64,000 nucleotides of DNA from Myroides sp. N17-2 (GTDB taxonomy: Bacteria; Bacteroidota; Bacteroidia; Flavobacteriales; Flavobacteriaceae), in the NCBI RefSeq assembly GCF_002286775.1, contig NZ_NSGJ01000020.1:1-64000 (forward strand), written 5' to 3'. This document shows, in pieces, positions 15,945 to 23,567 of this stretch. The position numbers were made by a program, and so were the translations under genes. Positions within the stretch are counted from its first letter, which is position 1; the number at the start of each line of letters is the position of its first letter. Under the pieces are notes generated by a model. The model saw only the letters and a program-made list of their open reading frames with translations, did no database searches and was not told where the DNA came from.

Positions 15945-16060
15945 CCTATTCAAACTATAGCCTAAAAGAAGGATTTGTGACATAATTTAAGAATTACAGA
16001 CAAGGAAGTATTTTAAACTTTTTTGTGTATTTTTACTATATCAGTAATTTACGTGCCATT

Positions 16061-17302
16061 ATGTTTAAACTCAGTATCGAAAATATGAGAATCGCCCTTA
16101 CAAGTATCAGGAGTCAGATCCTACGTACTTGTATCACAGTGTTTATCATCGCTATCGGTATTTGGGCATTAGTGGGGATATTAGCTGTAGTCTCTGCACT
16201 GCGCAACACTATACTAAATGACTTCGCCTCTATGGGAGCCAATACATTCACGATATTACAGTATGATGTATCAGGTAGAATGGCAAAGAATAAATCTGTG
16301 CAGCAGGTCAATCCTGTTATCACTTACGCACAAGCACAGGAGTTTAAAAAAGAGTATTCTTTCCCTTTGACTAGTGTATCTATCTCATTTAATGCCGCTA
16401 ATAATATAGAGGTAAAGAATGATTATATGAAGACAGATCCAGAAGTGCCTATCATCGGCTGTGATGAGAACTACTTAGCAAATAGTGGATTATTAGTACA
16501 GCAAGGGCGTAACTTTAGTTATACTGATATTGTCAATGATCACTTCGTCTGTGTAGTGGGATCTGATTTCTCTAAAAAAATGTTTAAGAATCAATCTCCT
16601 GTTAACCAAACGATTTCTATCAGAGGATATAAATTCAAGATTATAGGAATGCTAAAAGAACAAGGGAGTACATTCGGTAAGAATGAAGATCAACGAATCT
16701 TTATTCCTATCCAAATCGCCCGTTCTATATTTAATGCTGCTAATGTAAACTATGATATAAAAGTAGGGTTAATGCAAGACAACCTACTTAATCAAGCAGT
16801 AGATCAAGCTACACTAGACTTTAGAAACATAAGAAGACTTACTCCTGCACATCATTCCAACTTTGGGATAGAACGCAGTGATGATCTAATACGCTCTATG
16901 ATGACGCAGGTCAATATGCTAAATGTAGCAGCTTGGGTAATCGGGCTAATTACAGTACTCGGATCTTCTATAGCCTTAATGAATATTATGCTAGTATCTG
17001 TAACCGAGAGAACGAGAGAAATAGGAGTGCGAAAAGCACTAGGTGCCAAGAGAAAGACTATCGCTGTTCAATTCTTTACAGAGACTATTATCATTGGTCA
17101 ATTAGGAGGATTACTAGGTACAATGCTAGGAATTCTAACCGCTTATGCCTTAGCACAGGTTATGCATTTTAACTTTACTATTCCGTGGACTGCTATTATA
17201 GCGGCATTCACTACTACATTTATTGTGGCTATTATTTCAGGTTTATATCCTGCTGTGAAGGCAGCTAAGTTAGACCCTGTGGAAGCACTGAGGTATGAGT
17301 GA
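16061..17302 (+). CDS. ABC transporter permease of the MacB/FtsX type
   Basis: A membrane protein of about 413 residues when started at MFKLSIENMRIALTS; an upstream in-frame ATG at 16025 adds a stretch that looks untranslated. The layout is TM1 (about 20-45), a large periplasmic MacB-type domain (45-275), then three TM segments. The FtsX-family signature ERTREIGVRKALGAKRKTI follows TM2. The C-terminal PAVKAAKLDPVEALRYE is the conserved end of this family. The partners (ATP-binding protein, membrane-fusion protein) are not adjacent, so the exported substrate is unknown. Possible roles are peptide or macrolide efflux, or lipoprotein handling. Confidence 0.92.
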   Translation: MFKLSIENMRIALTSIRSQILRTCITVFIIAIGIWALVGILAVVSALRNTILNDFASMGANTFTILQYDVSGRMAKNKSVQQVNPVITYAQAQEFKKEYSFPLTSVSISFNAANNIEVKNDYMKTDPEVPIIGCDENYLANSGLLVQQGRNFSYTDIVNDHFVCVVGSDFSKKMFKNQSPVNQTISIRGYKFKIIGMLKEQGSTFGKNEDQRIFIPIQIARSIFNAANVNYDIKVGLMQDNLLNQAVDQATLDFRNIRRLTPAHHSNFGIERSDDLIRSMMTQVNMLNVAAWVIGLITVLGSSIALMNIMLVSVTERTREIGVRKALGAKRKTIAVQFFTETIIIGQLGGLLGTMLGILTAYALAQVMHFNFTIPWTAIIAAFTTTFIVAIISGLYPAVKAAKLDPVEALRYE

Positions 17303-17460
17303 TTTTGGTTGTTTTTTTGTGATGTTGTGATGTTGTTTTTTTGTTATGGTGTGATGGATTATATCTCGCTGAAAAACCTCCTGACTTTGAACTACCTGAT
17401 TAAATATTACTACTTTATGAAAAAGGATTGGGTGAGACACAAAGTATTGACGCCTCTACA
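17303..17460. repeat. GT-rich repeat plus GAGAC palindrome, copy 1
   Basis: The spacer starts with TGATGTTG units (TTTTTGTGATGTTG then TGATGTTGTTTTTTTG) and contains GAGACACAAAGTATTGACGCCTC (17434-17456), an imperfect palindrome. Both parts recur in the same order at 32877-32966, showing a composite dispersed repeat. It lies between convergent genes. Confidence 0.55.
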
Positions 17461-17540
17461 AACCAATTAACTTAAACTATCACCATGCATTCCTCACACG
17501 CTAGGTACAAACTGTGAACCGTTAACTGATAACTGTAAAC

Positions 17541-18236
17541 CTAATAATACTGTTCTAGGTCGAATCCTAATACAGCATTATACTTGCGATACTGATCATC
17601 GATAGTCGCTCTAAGTTCTATTATTTCTTTAGTAATAGGGTGTGTGAACTTTAGTTCAAGAGCGTGCAATAACATTGCTCCTAATCCATGTGTATCTAAC
17701 CATAGCTTATTCTGCTTATTACAGCCATGTGGGCGGCTACCTAATATCGGATGAAAGATATGTTTAAAGTGTTTGCGCAGTTGGTGTTGACGTCCTGTCT
17801 CAGGATGCGCCTCTACTAGTGAGTAACGCGAAGTCAAGTGATTGCCAAAAGGCATATCTACTTCTACTTGTTGTAGGGTTTTATAATAAGTCTTTGCTTC
17901 TTGTACTTGCCCATTGTCATTTGTCAAGGCGTAGTCTATTGTTTCCTCTTCTATGGTATATCCTCTTACGATAGCGATATACTTCTTCTCTACACTGCGA
18001 GTGGCAAAGTCATCATTTAGTACTTTTAAAACTTCCTTATCAAGAGCAAATAACAATACCCCTGAAGTCTTTCTATCTAAGCGATGTACCGGATAGACAT
18101 ACTGCCCTATTTGATCTCTTAAGATCTGAATGGCATACTCCTGAATATCACTTGCTATAAAAGATTTGTGCACTAATAAGTCACGTGGTTTATTAATGGC
18201 TACAATATATTCGTCTTGGTAAAGAATCTCTAACAT
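17541..18236 (-). CDS. truC: tRNA pseudouridine(65) synthase TruC-like
   Basis: A 231-residue RluA-family pseudouridine synthase. The start MLEILYQDEYIVAINKPRDL and the block RDQIGQYVYPVHRLDRKTSG match E. coli TruC closely, with catalytic Asp54 in HRLD. The binding signature PETGRQHQLRKHFKH and the following HPILGSRPHG are also TruC-like. TruC makes pseudouridine 65 in tRNA-Ile and tRNA-Asp. It lacks the N-terminal S4 domain of RluC/RluD, as expected. It is slightly shorter than E. coli TruC (260). Substrate assignment is by similarity. Confidence 0.88.
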   Translation of the reverse strand: MLEILYQDEYIVAINKPRDLLVHKSFIASDIQEYAIQILRDQIGQYVYPVHRLDRKTSGVLLFALDKEVLKVLNDDFATRSVEKKYIAIVRGYTIEEETIDYALTNDNGQVQEAKTYYKTLQQVEVDMPFGNHLTSRYSLVEAHPETGRQHQLRKHFKHIFHPILGSRPHGCNKQNKLWLDTHGLGAMLLHALELKFTHPITKEIIELRATIDDQYRKYNAVLGFDLEQYY

Positions 18237-18414
18237 AGTGGCAAAGATAAAAAAGCTAGTAACACTATCTACTAAAAACAGTCTGTGAAAATCGTTTTTA
18301 AATCTCTCACATCAATATTATGCTAAATTACATCAAAAACTTTTCCGCATAAAAATACTATCAAAACAACATGTGTTAATATTTTACATATATTTACTTT
18401 AAAATACAAAAACT

Positions 18415-18897
18415 ATGTTAGAAGAAAAAGAAACAGAGGTTACGAATAAAGTACAATCTGATAATACAAACAAACCGCACTTGCAGTCTAATAACCAAAA
18501 CTTAGACAGATTTAAGCCTTCGGCTATTTACGTATCAGTAGCGTGGTTAGCACTAGGAATAGGAGTTACAACATTTCTTATTGGATTATGGAATGCAGAG
18601 ATACTATTAAGTGAAAAAGGATTCTATTTTACACTTCTATTATTTGGTCTATTCGCTGTAGTAGCATTACAAAAAAGTGTACGTGATAAGATAGAGGGAG
18701 TTCCTGTGACACCTATATTTTATACTATCGGATGGATAGGTACATTAGCAAGTGTTACCTTATTGATTATCGGACTAATCAATGCCGAAATGCTATTAAG
18801 TGAAAAAGGATTCTATGCAATCTCTTATTTACTTTCTCTATTCGCAGCAGTGAGTGTGCAAAAGAACGTAAGGGACTTAGAGAACTTTAGTAAGTAA
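18415..18897 (+). CDS. YiaA/YiaB-type inner membrane protein
   Basis: A 160-residue protein with a hydrophilic N-terminus (1-37, rich in N, Q, K) and four predicted membrane helices in two pairs. The two pairs repeat the YiaAB two-helix domain. Each pair ends in a similar LIGLWNAEILLSEKGFY or IGLINAEMLLSEKGFY phrase, followed by a second helix and a QKSVRDK or QKNVRDL turn. The function of the family is unknown. The last codons and the terminator behind them are duplicated 544 bases downstream (19425-19512). Confidence 0.88.
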   Translation: MLEEKETEVTNKVQSDNTNKPHLQSNNQNLDRFKPSAIYVSVAWLALGIGVTTFLIGLWNAEILLSEKGFYFTLLLFGLFAVVALQKSVRDKIEGVPVTPIFYTIGWIGTLASVTLLIIGLINAEMLLSEKGFYAISYLLSLFAAVSVQKNVRDLENFSK

Positions 18898-18969
18898 AAC
18901 AAGACTCTATTATATAAAAGTCTATAAAAGTAAACCTCCTACTCATTAGTGAATAGGAGGTTTTATATT
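18881..18969 (+). repeat. Direct repeat (copy 1) of yiaA-like gene tail and terminator
   Basis: The 89 bases from AGAACTTTAGTAAGTAAAAC to AGGAGGTTTTATATT recur with only a few differences at 19425-19512. This copy includes the last four codons, the stop and the hairpin of the YiaA-like gene. Confidence 0.85.
18932..18966 (+). terminator. Terminator of the YiaA-like gene
   Basis: Stem AAACCTCCTA / TAGGAGGTTT with an internal pairing of TCAT and GTGA, followed by TTTTATATTTTT. It lies inside the duplicated segment. Confidence 0.7.
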
Positions 18970-18993
18970 TTTACTTACTCATTAATCTGCCTA

Positions 18994-19158
18994 GTTAAAC
19001 CCAGAATCAGCGATAGACATATAAACGAAAAGTAATTATACAAGATAACTCTAAACTTATGAAAAAAGCATACAATAGTATGGTTTTAGAAGAAGTGAAA
19101 GAGGTATGAAGTAGAATTTCTTTGTAGTATTTGGCTAATGCTGATTCTGGGTTAAAAC
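18994..19158. repeat. MITE-like element family C, related to family B
   Basis: About 165 bases bounded by nearly perfect terminal inverted repeats: GTTAAACCCAGAATCAGC at the left, GCTGATTCTGGGTTAAAAC at the right. The interior aligns with family B (ATATAAACGA-AA-TAAT, ATAGTATGGTTTTAGA, GTATGAAGTAGAATTTCTTTGTAGTATTTGG against B blocks), but the ends are different. No useful reading frame. The same end sequence occurs alone at 62896. Confidence 0.8.
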
Positions 19159-19192
19159 ATTCTTTATGTATTAGGTTTTCGCTACGCGGTTG

Positions 19193-19380
19193 ATTATTTA
19201 CTTTTTTTACTTGATTAAAAAAAGTAACAAAAAAAATCAAGGCTGTAACTCCTAAGCGGTCAATTAAGGTACTAATTCTGTAACAAAATGAACTCGCTAG
19301 CGCTCAAACAGAATTTTGTTCCTAAGAATTTGCACCTATTGACGTTCGCATATCCGTTAAGACCATTAAGGCTTCGCAAG
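19193..19380 (-). repeat. Dispersed repeat family A, copy 2
   Basis: Inverted copy of 9543-9738. In reverse complement it reads CTTGCGAAGCCTTAATGG, CTTAACG, GTCAATAGGTGCAAATT, GTTTGAGCGCTAGCGAGTT, TTAATTGACCGCTTAGG, and ends in a CTTGATT...AATCAAG hairpin with AAAAAAAGTAAATAA. It lies next to the family C element, and both are inside the duplication described at 18881 and 19425. Confidence 0.75.
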
Positions 19381-19424
19381 ATTAAATACTTTAATATAGA
19401 TTATTTATTCAGTCATTTCACAAA

Positions 19425-19512
19425 AGAACTTTAGTAAGTAAACAAGACTATATTATATAAGAGTCTATAAAAGTAAACCTCCTACTCATTAGTGAATAGG
19501 AGGTTTTATATT
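19425..19512 (+). repeat. Direct repeat (copy 2) of yiaA-like gene tail and terminator
   Basis: Second copy of 18881-18969, about 95 percent identical by eye (one deletion and a few substitutions). It carries a remnant of the last codons of the YiaA-like gene without the rest of the gene. Confidence 0.85.
19475..19509 (-). terminator. Terminator of the outer-membrane barrel gene, recruited from the duplication
   Basis: The hairpin AAACCTCCTA / TAGGAGGTTT in the second duplicate lies directly after the stop codon of the minus-strand barrel gene and probably terminates it. Confidence 0.6.
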
Positions 19513-19514
19513 GA

Positions 19515-22169
19515 TTAAAAATTAAATCGCACAGAAAACAAGAACTGTGACGGTCTAAGTTTAAACTGAGTCGTAGAAGTCTGTATGCTATTAATCACTA
19601 CTTGCTCATACTCTCTAGTATTTAGTATATTCTTCCACTCGAAGTCAAAGTCTATCTTCTTCTTATTCCACTTAAAGCGGTACATCACATCCATAAATCT
19701 ATTAGTGAACTTCTGTTGGCTAAATACATTCTCCTGATAGTCTAACTTCCAAACAAAGCTATGTGATTTAAAAGGGATCAAATCTATACGTACATTATGT
19801 GAGTTGCCATACGAATAAGTAGATTGCTTGATATCTTTGCGTTCATCTTCTGTATACGTGAAGTCATACGTAAAGTTCATCCAGTCAAAGTAATTATTAG
19901 TTACCTGTATTCCATATATATAATTATAAGTAGTGACGTCTCTTAAAGATTGATTAAGCAATATCTCTGACTTATTCTTATTTAAAGAAAAACTCCCCTT
20001 TAGATTAGAACTATACTCACTAAAGAACTTACCGAAGTTTAAGTTCATCATCTGTACCGTAAACGTATTATCTCTATCAATCAGTTCTATTACACCCTGA
20101 CCATTCTCATCTATGGTCTGTGATAACATTGTTTTTTTCTTCGTATAATTATGAAAAGCATTTCCATTCATAAATAAACCATTGAAAGGATTCTTAAACT
20201 CAAACCTCGCATTTGTACTGACTGTTCTTGAGTCTTCTATCTTTCCTTTGTTTGCTGTAAAGTTTAAACCACTGAATATATACTGACTGTACAACTGACT
20301 TATATTAGTATAACTTTTAGAGATATTACTTCCTCCTCTAAATGTCCACATATTACTCGCTTTATAAGCCAAGTAGACAGAAGGCAAAAAGTCTACAGCA
20401 TTCTTCGTGTCTTTAGTATCCAAGATATTATCATCTAGTCTAATACTATTCCATACCACCGGTAGGCTAAAGGTCATATCCCACGACGTCCCTTTAAAGC
20501 TAGCGCTTGAGTTTAAACGATTAGTGAACTGATTATATGTTAGATCATTCTGATACTCCTTACCAAGCCAAGTAGTCTGATTAGTTTGCCCATACAAATC
20601 TGTTTCAAAACGCTTATTCTCATACAATAAGCTATACTCTTCTGTGAATGTCCACTTTCTATACTTCCACGATAGTGAGACCGCATTCTGCGTGTAGAAA
20701 GTATTATCTACAAAAGACTGACTTAATACATCATACTGTTTTAAGTCTGTATTAGGAAAGTTAACATTGCCATTACTTCTTACATCATAGTCTTGCTTAT
20801 CACGGGTAAAGTCAATCATAGACTTAAAGTTGGCAAACTTGTTCTTTCCTACAGGTATTAATGTACTCAGCGAGTTCTGCAATGTAAAAGTTGGAGACAG
20901 CACACTTTGTTGTATTGGGTCATTATTCTGCAACAACAAACCACGTTGTTTATCTCTACTAATATTAAACGTCACATAATCTTTCAGATAGTTATCTTTT
21001 GTATTCTTCGTAATCGTAAACTTCGAATTAAACGATTCGGTGAAGTACATACTGTTATTCTTTCTGCTATATTGGATTATATTCGTTGGATTCCCATTAG
21101 CGTCAAGGTTCTTGATTTCAGTAGACTCTTCCCCTGTGCGCTCTATCTCATTATTAGTATAAACTATATTTGTATTCATCTCTACCTTATCTGTAAACTT
21201 TGTCAAGAAGTTAGCAGAACCTAGATGTGTCTTATTAAATAAATATCTCGACTTATCTATACTTGGCAAGGCTGTAGTCACCATACTTAATGTCTGTCCT
21301 GTACTTTTCTTATAGTTATAGACATCAAAAGATCCCATACTACCAAATGCCCTAAACTTATTAACGACATCCTCGCCAGAGTTATTCGTGTCATAACTCA
21401 CTAGATATTGTAAGCCCTTGCTAAAGAACATCGGAGATACCGTACTGTTCCACAATAGAGGATCTGCTCCTATCCCGATCTTAGCACTTCCACTCAGACT
21501 GATCTTATTCTTCAATCGTATATTTATGGCAGGGCTCTCTGAAGGGACTACGCCCTCAAGCATTTTAATAGGTTGGTGATTCTCTATCACTTCTAATTTA
21601 CTCACGTGCAGATTAGGAAGAGCTTTAGTAATGGCGCCGTAGCTTCCTTGCATTAGGTCTTTTCCCTCTACATAAAACTTGTTAAGAGGCTTGCCTTGAT
21701 ATTCTATCTCGCCGCTACTCTTCACTTCCATACCAGGCATCTTCTTAATCACATCCTCTAATACCCTGTCATTCTTTCCGGCAAATTTGCTAAGATCAAA
21801 TACTAATGTATCATTATGCTGCGTAATCGCTGATGCCTTCACAAAAATCTCTTGTAACTCAGTAAACTCATCCACTAGTTGTACCTGAACATCCTGAGAT
21901 TTATTCTCTATCGTTTTCTCAAATACACTATAGTTGACTGCTGATGCTTTTATCTTAAGTTGAGTTAGTGTGGTCTTAACAGGTATATGGAATGCTCCTT
22001 TATCATCAGACATCTCATAAGCGATCACAGCATTAGTCTCTAGATTAAGCACTGAGACGATCACATTAGCTACACCTGCCTTGTGTTCATTACTTACTTT
22101 TCCTTTAATAACGACCTGTGCTTGTACAGATACACTTATCAAAAGAAGTATATATAAATAGTATTTCAT
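19515..22169 (-). CDS. TonB-receptor-like outer-membrane beta-barrel protein, partner of GLPGLI
   Basis: An 884-residue outer-membrane protein. It starts with a signal peptide (LYILLLISVSVQAQ), then a CarboxypepD_reg-like beta-sandwich (about 20-90, VVIKGKVSNEHKAGVANVIV). A plug-like region follows (about 115-215, DRVLEDVIKKMPGMEV then KFYVEGKDLMQGSYGAI). The remaining 600 residues are alternating strands of a barrel that ends in a terminal aromatic strand (QFLFSVRFNF). This is the OMP_b-brl_3 type found in Bacteroidota, often next to a GLPGLI gene as it is here. The cargo is unknown. A shortened family B repeat separates it from the GLPGLI gene. Confidence 0.88.
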   Translation of the reverse strand: MKYYLYILLLISVSVQAQVVIKGKVSNEHKAGVANVIVSVLNLETNAVIAYEMSDDKGAFHIPVKTTLTQLKIKASAVNYSVFEKTIENKSQDVQVQLVDEFTELQEIFVKASAITQHNDTLVFDLSKFAGKNDRVLEDVIKKMPGMEVKSSGEIEYQGKPLNKFYVEGKDLMQGSYGAITKALPNLHVSKLEVIENHQPIKMLEGVVPSESPAINIRLKNKISLSGSAKIGIGADPLLWNSTVSPMFFSKGLQYLVSYDTNNSGEDVVNKFRAFGSMGSFDVYNYKKSTGQTLSMVTTALPSIDKSRYLFNKTHLGSANFLTKFTDKVEMNTNIVYTNNEIERTGEESTEIKNLDANGNPTNIIQYSRKNNSMYFTESFNSKFTITKNTKDNYLKDYVTFNISRDKQRGLLLQNNDPIQQSVLSPTFTLQNSLSTLIPVGKNKFANFKSMIDFTRDKQDYDVRSNGNVNFPNTDLKQYDVLSQSFVDNTFYTQNAVSLSWKYRKWTFTEEYSLLYENKRFETDLYGQTNQTTWLGKEYQNDLTYNQFTNRLNSSASFKGTSWDMTFSLPVVWNSIRLDDNILDTKDTKNAVDFLPSVYLAYKASNMWTFRGGSNISKSYTNISQLYSQYIFSGLNFTANKGKIEDSRTVSTNARFEFKNPFNGLFMNGNAFHNYTKKKTMLSQTIDENGQGVIELIDRDNTFTVQMMNLNFGKFFSEYSSNLKGSFSLNKNKSEILLNQSLRDVTTYNYIYGIQVTNNYFDWMNFTYDFTYTEDERKDIKQSTYSYGNSHNVRIDLIPFKSHSFVWKLDYQENVFSQQKFTNRFMDVMYRFKWNKKKIDFDFEWKNILNTREYEQVVINSIQTSTTQFKLRPSQFLFSVRFNF

Positions 22170-22196
22170 CGTTAATAAGGTGGTTTAATTGTTGTT

Positions 22197-22310
22197 ACCT
22201 GAAATCTACAACTACCATTTACTGTGAATTAAGTCAACTTTACATAGCCCCAATTAGCTCTGTTTGGTACAATTCATTCTCGTTTAAATGTTATTCTCGG
22301 ATTTAAGGTA
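22197..22310 (-). repeat. MITE-like repeat family B, shortened copy 3
   Basis: About 114 bases with the same ends as the full copies (ACCTGAAATCTACAACTACC and GGATTTAAGGTA) but missing about 40 internal bases, including the central palindrome. Its end touches the stop codon of the GLPGLI gene. Confidence 0.8.
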
Positions 22311-23159
22311 TTAATAAAACTCTATCGGTTTATCCTCTTTCCCCATCTTCTTTTTCGTCATATCATCTGTGATATCCTTTCCCTTTTCATCCACCATCTT
22401 AAACGTAGCTGTTCCTCCCCTTTCATTCATTAGTTGAGAAAAACTCTTATTTGCATTGACAGTTCTAATCTTATCCCATTGTTTTTTATCTACATTCATT
22501 GCTTTCTCATGTCTACCTGACAACCAATATGCAGTAGTAGCCTTTTCACTCTTTAGGAACTCAAATTTATAATCTCCTGTACTGTCCTCTGCTTTTACTA
22601 CGAAACCCGGTAGATTCTTAAACTTATAAGGTCCATCTATTAAAGGAATCTCTTGTGTAAACCATACCGTCCAGGTACGTCCACTAAGTTCTCCAATAGC
22701 CTTTTGCACCTTCATACCGTTATAATCTTCTATCTCATTAGAGATATTCCACTTCACTAGATTATTGGTTTCTCCCAAATTATAAGCTTCAATCCCTGAG
22801 TTTCCATAAGTATTAAGTTGAGAGCCGTTCTTATAAACTAGCCATTTCACTCTACTTCTGTATTGGCTTAAAGCCTGCATACGCACACTGAAGTCTGCGT
22901 CTTTCTTAGCTCCCGTAGAGAATTCTAGTAAAGTTTCCTCTCGCTTAAGATTTCCTTCACTACCACATCTAGACTCAGTTCCTTTAATATCTAAGTAGAT
23001 AATCTCTGTACTACTCTGAAGTGACTCTTCATCCCCTGTAGCACTTGTAGAAGGAGAAGTTAACTGATATTCATACCTCATCACATCTATCTTTTCTTGG
23101 GCGTTAGCGATAATTGCACTACATAATAAGGTGGCTGATATACACAATACTTTAATCAT
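22311..23159 (-). CDS. GLPGLI-family secreted protein
   Basis: A 282-residue exported protein with a signal peptide (CISATLLCSAIIANAQ). The family hallmark is present in the form PYKFKNLPGFVVKAEDS; the last residues of the GLPGLI motif are replaced (NLPGFV), a common variant. Before it stands WTVWFTQEIPLIDGPYKF, the usual lead-in. GLPGLI proteins are periplasmic or surface proteins of unknown role that usually travel with a TonB-receptor-like barrel, as here with the gene at 19515. The pair is probably one transcriptional unit, interrupted by a family B repeat. Confidence 0.92.
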   Translation of the reverse strand: MIKVLCISATLLCSAIIANAQEKIDVMRYEYQLTSPSTSATGDEESLQSSTEIIYLDIKGTESRCGSEGNLKREETLLEFSTGAKKDADFSVRMQALSQYRSRVKWLVYKNGSQLNTYGNSGIEAYNLGETNNLVKWNISNEIEDYNGMKVQKAIGELSGRTWTVWFTQEIPLIDGPYKFKNLPGFVVKAEDSTGDYKFEFLKSEKATTAYWLSGRHEKAMNVDKKQWDKIRTVNANKSFSQLMNERGGTATFKMVDEKGKDITDDMTKKKMGKEDKPIEFY

Positions 23160-23345
23160 AATTTATAATGGTTTTAGTTATTTGGTTTTCTATTTACTCA
23201 CAACACATATTTATTAACAATTAAAGTTTTCGCAGTTACAACACAATAACCAATATACTACAAAAACAAAAACTTTTATAAAGATATATTATCATTTTAA
23301 TCCTAATAATAGAATATATTCACTAATAATCGTTACACCAAACTA

Positions 23346-23385
23346 ACAACTATTTATTTAGTTTTACAACTAAATAAATAGTTGT
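23346..23385. promoter_or_regulatory. Perfect 18-base inverted repeat, possible operator or cruciform
   Basis: ACAACTATTTATTTAGTT is followed by a four-base spacer and its exact complement. No T tract follows on either strand, so it is unlikely to be a terminator. It is about 180 bases from both divergent genes. Confidence 0.5.
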
Positions 23386-23526
23386 AATAGAAATATTCAC
23401 ACACCTCATACTTAAATAACTAATAAACAAACACTTAAAACATTCATTTCTTTTAAAAATATTTACCCCTTAAATACCATTCATATAAAAAAAGGAGAGA
23501 TGCAAATCATAACTACCTAAAAAAAC

Positions 23527-23534
23527 TATCTTTG
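23527..23534 (+). promoter_or_regulatory. Probable -7 element of the MATE gene
   Basis: TATCTTTG is a perfect TAnnTTTG match, 33 bases before the start codon at 23568. No TTTG is visible 17-23 bases upstream. Confidence 0.45.
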
Positions 23535-23567
23535 AATCCTTAAATTACTTATGACAATTCATTACCC

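Larger units (their letters stand above)
23160..23567. other. Gene-free divergent spacer with an 18-base perfect palindrome
   Basis: 408 AT-rich bases between the divergent GLPGLI and MATE genes. It contains the perfect inverted repeat at 23346-23385 and a -7 like box at 23527. I see no small gene or other structure. Confidence 0.5.

Noticed and set aside
16025..16060. Twelve extra residues at the start of the ABC permease
   Set aside because: The downstream ATG gives the conserved family start, and the extra residues are encoded by promoter-like AT-rich DNA.
19007..19240. Minus-strand 77-residue reading frame
   Set aside because: It lies entirely inside repeat elements C and A, has no promoter, and its residues do not form a plausible protein. 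Treated as chance reading of repeat DNA.
20907..21224. Plus-strand 105-residue frame with hydrophobic residues opposite the barrel gene
   Set aside because: Shadow of the alternating strand pattern of the barrel; no start signals or homology by eye.
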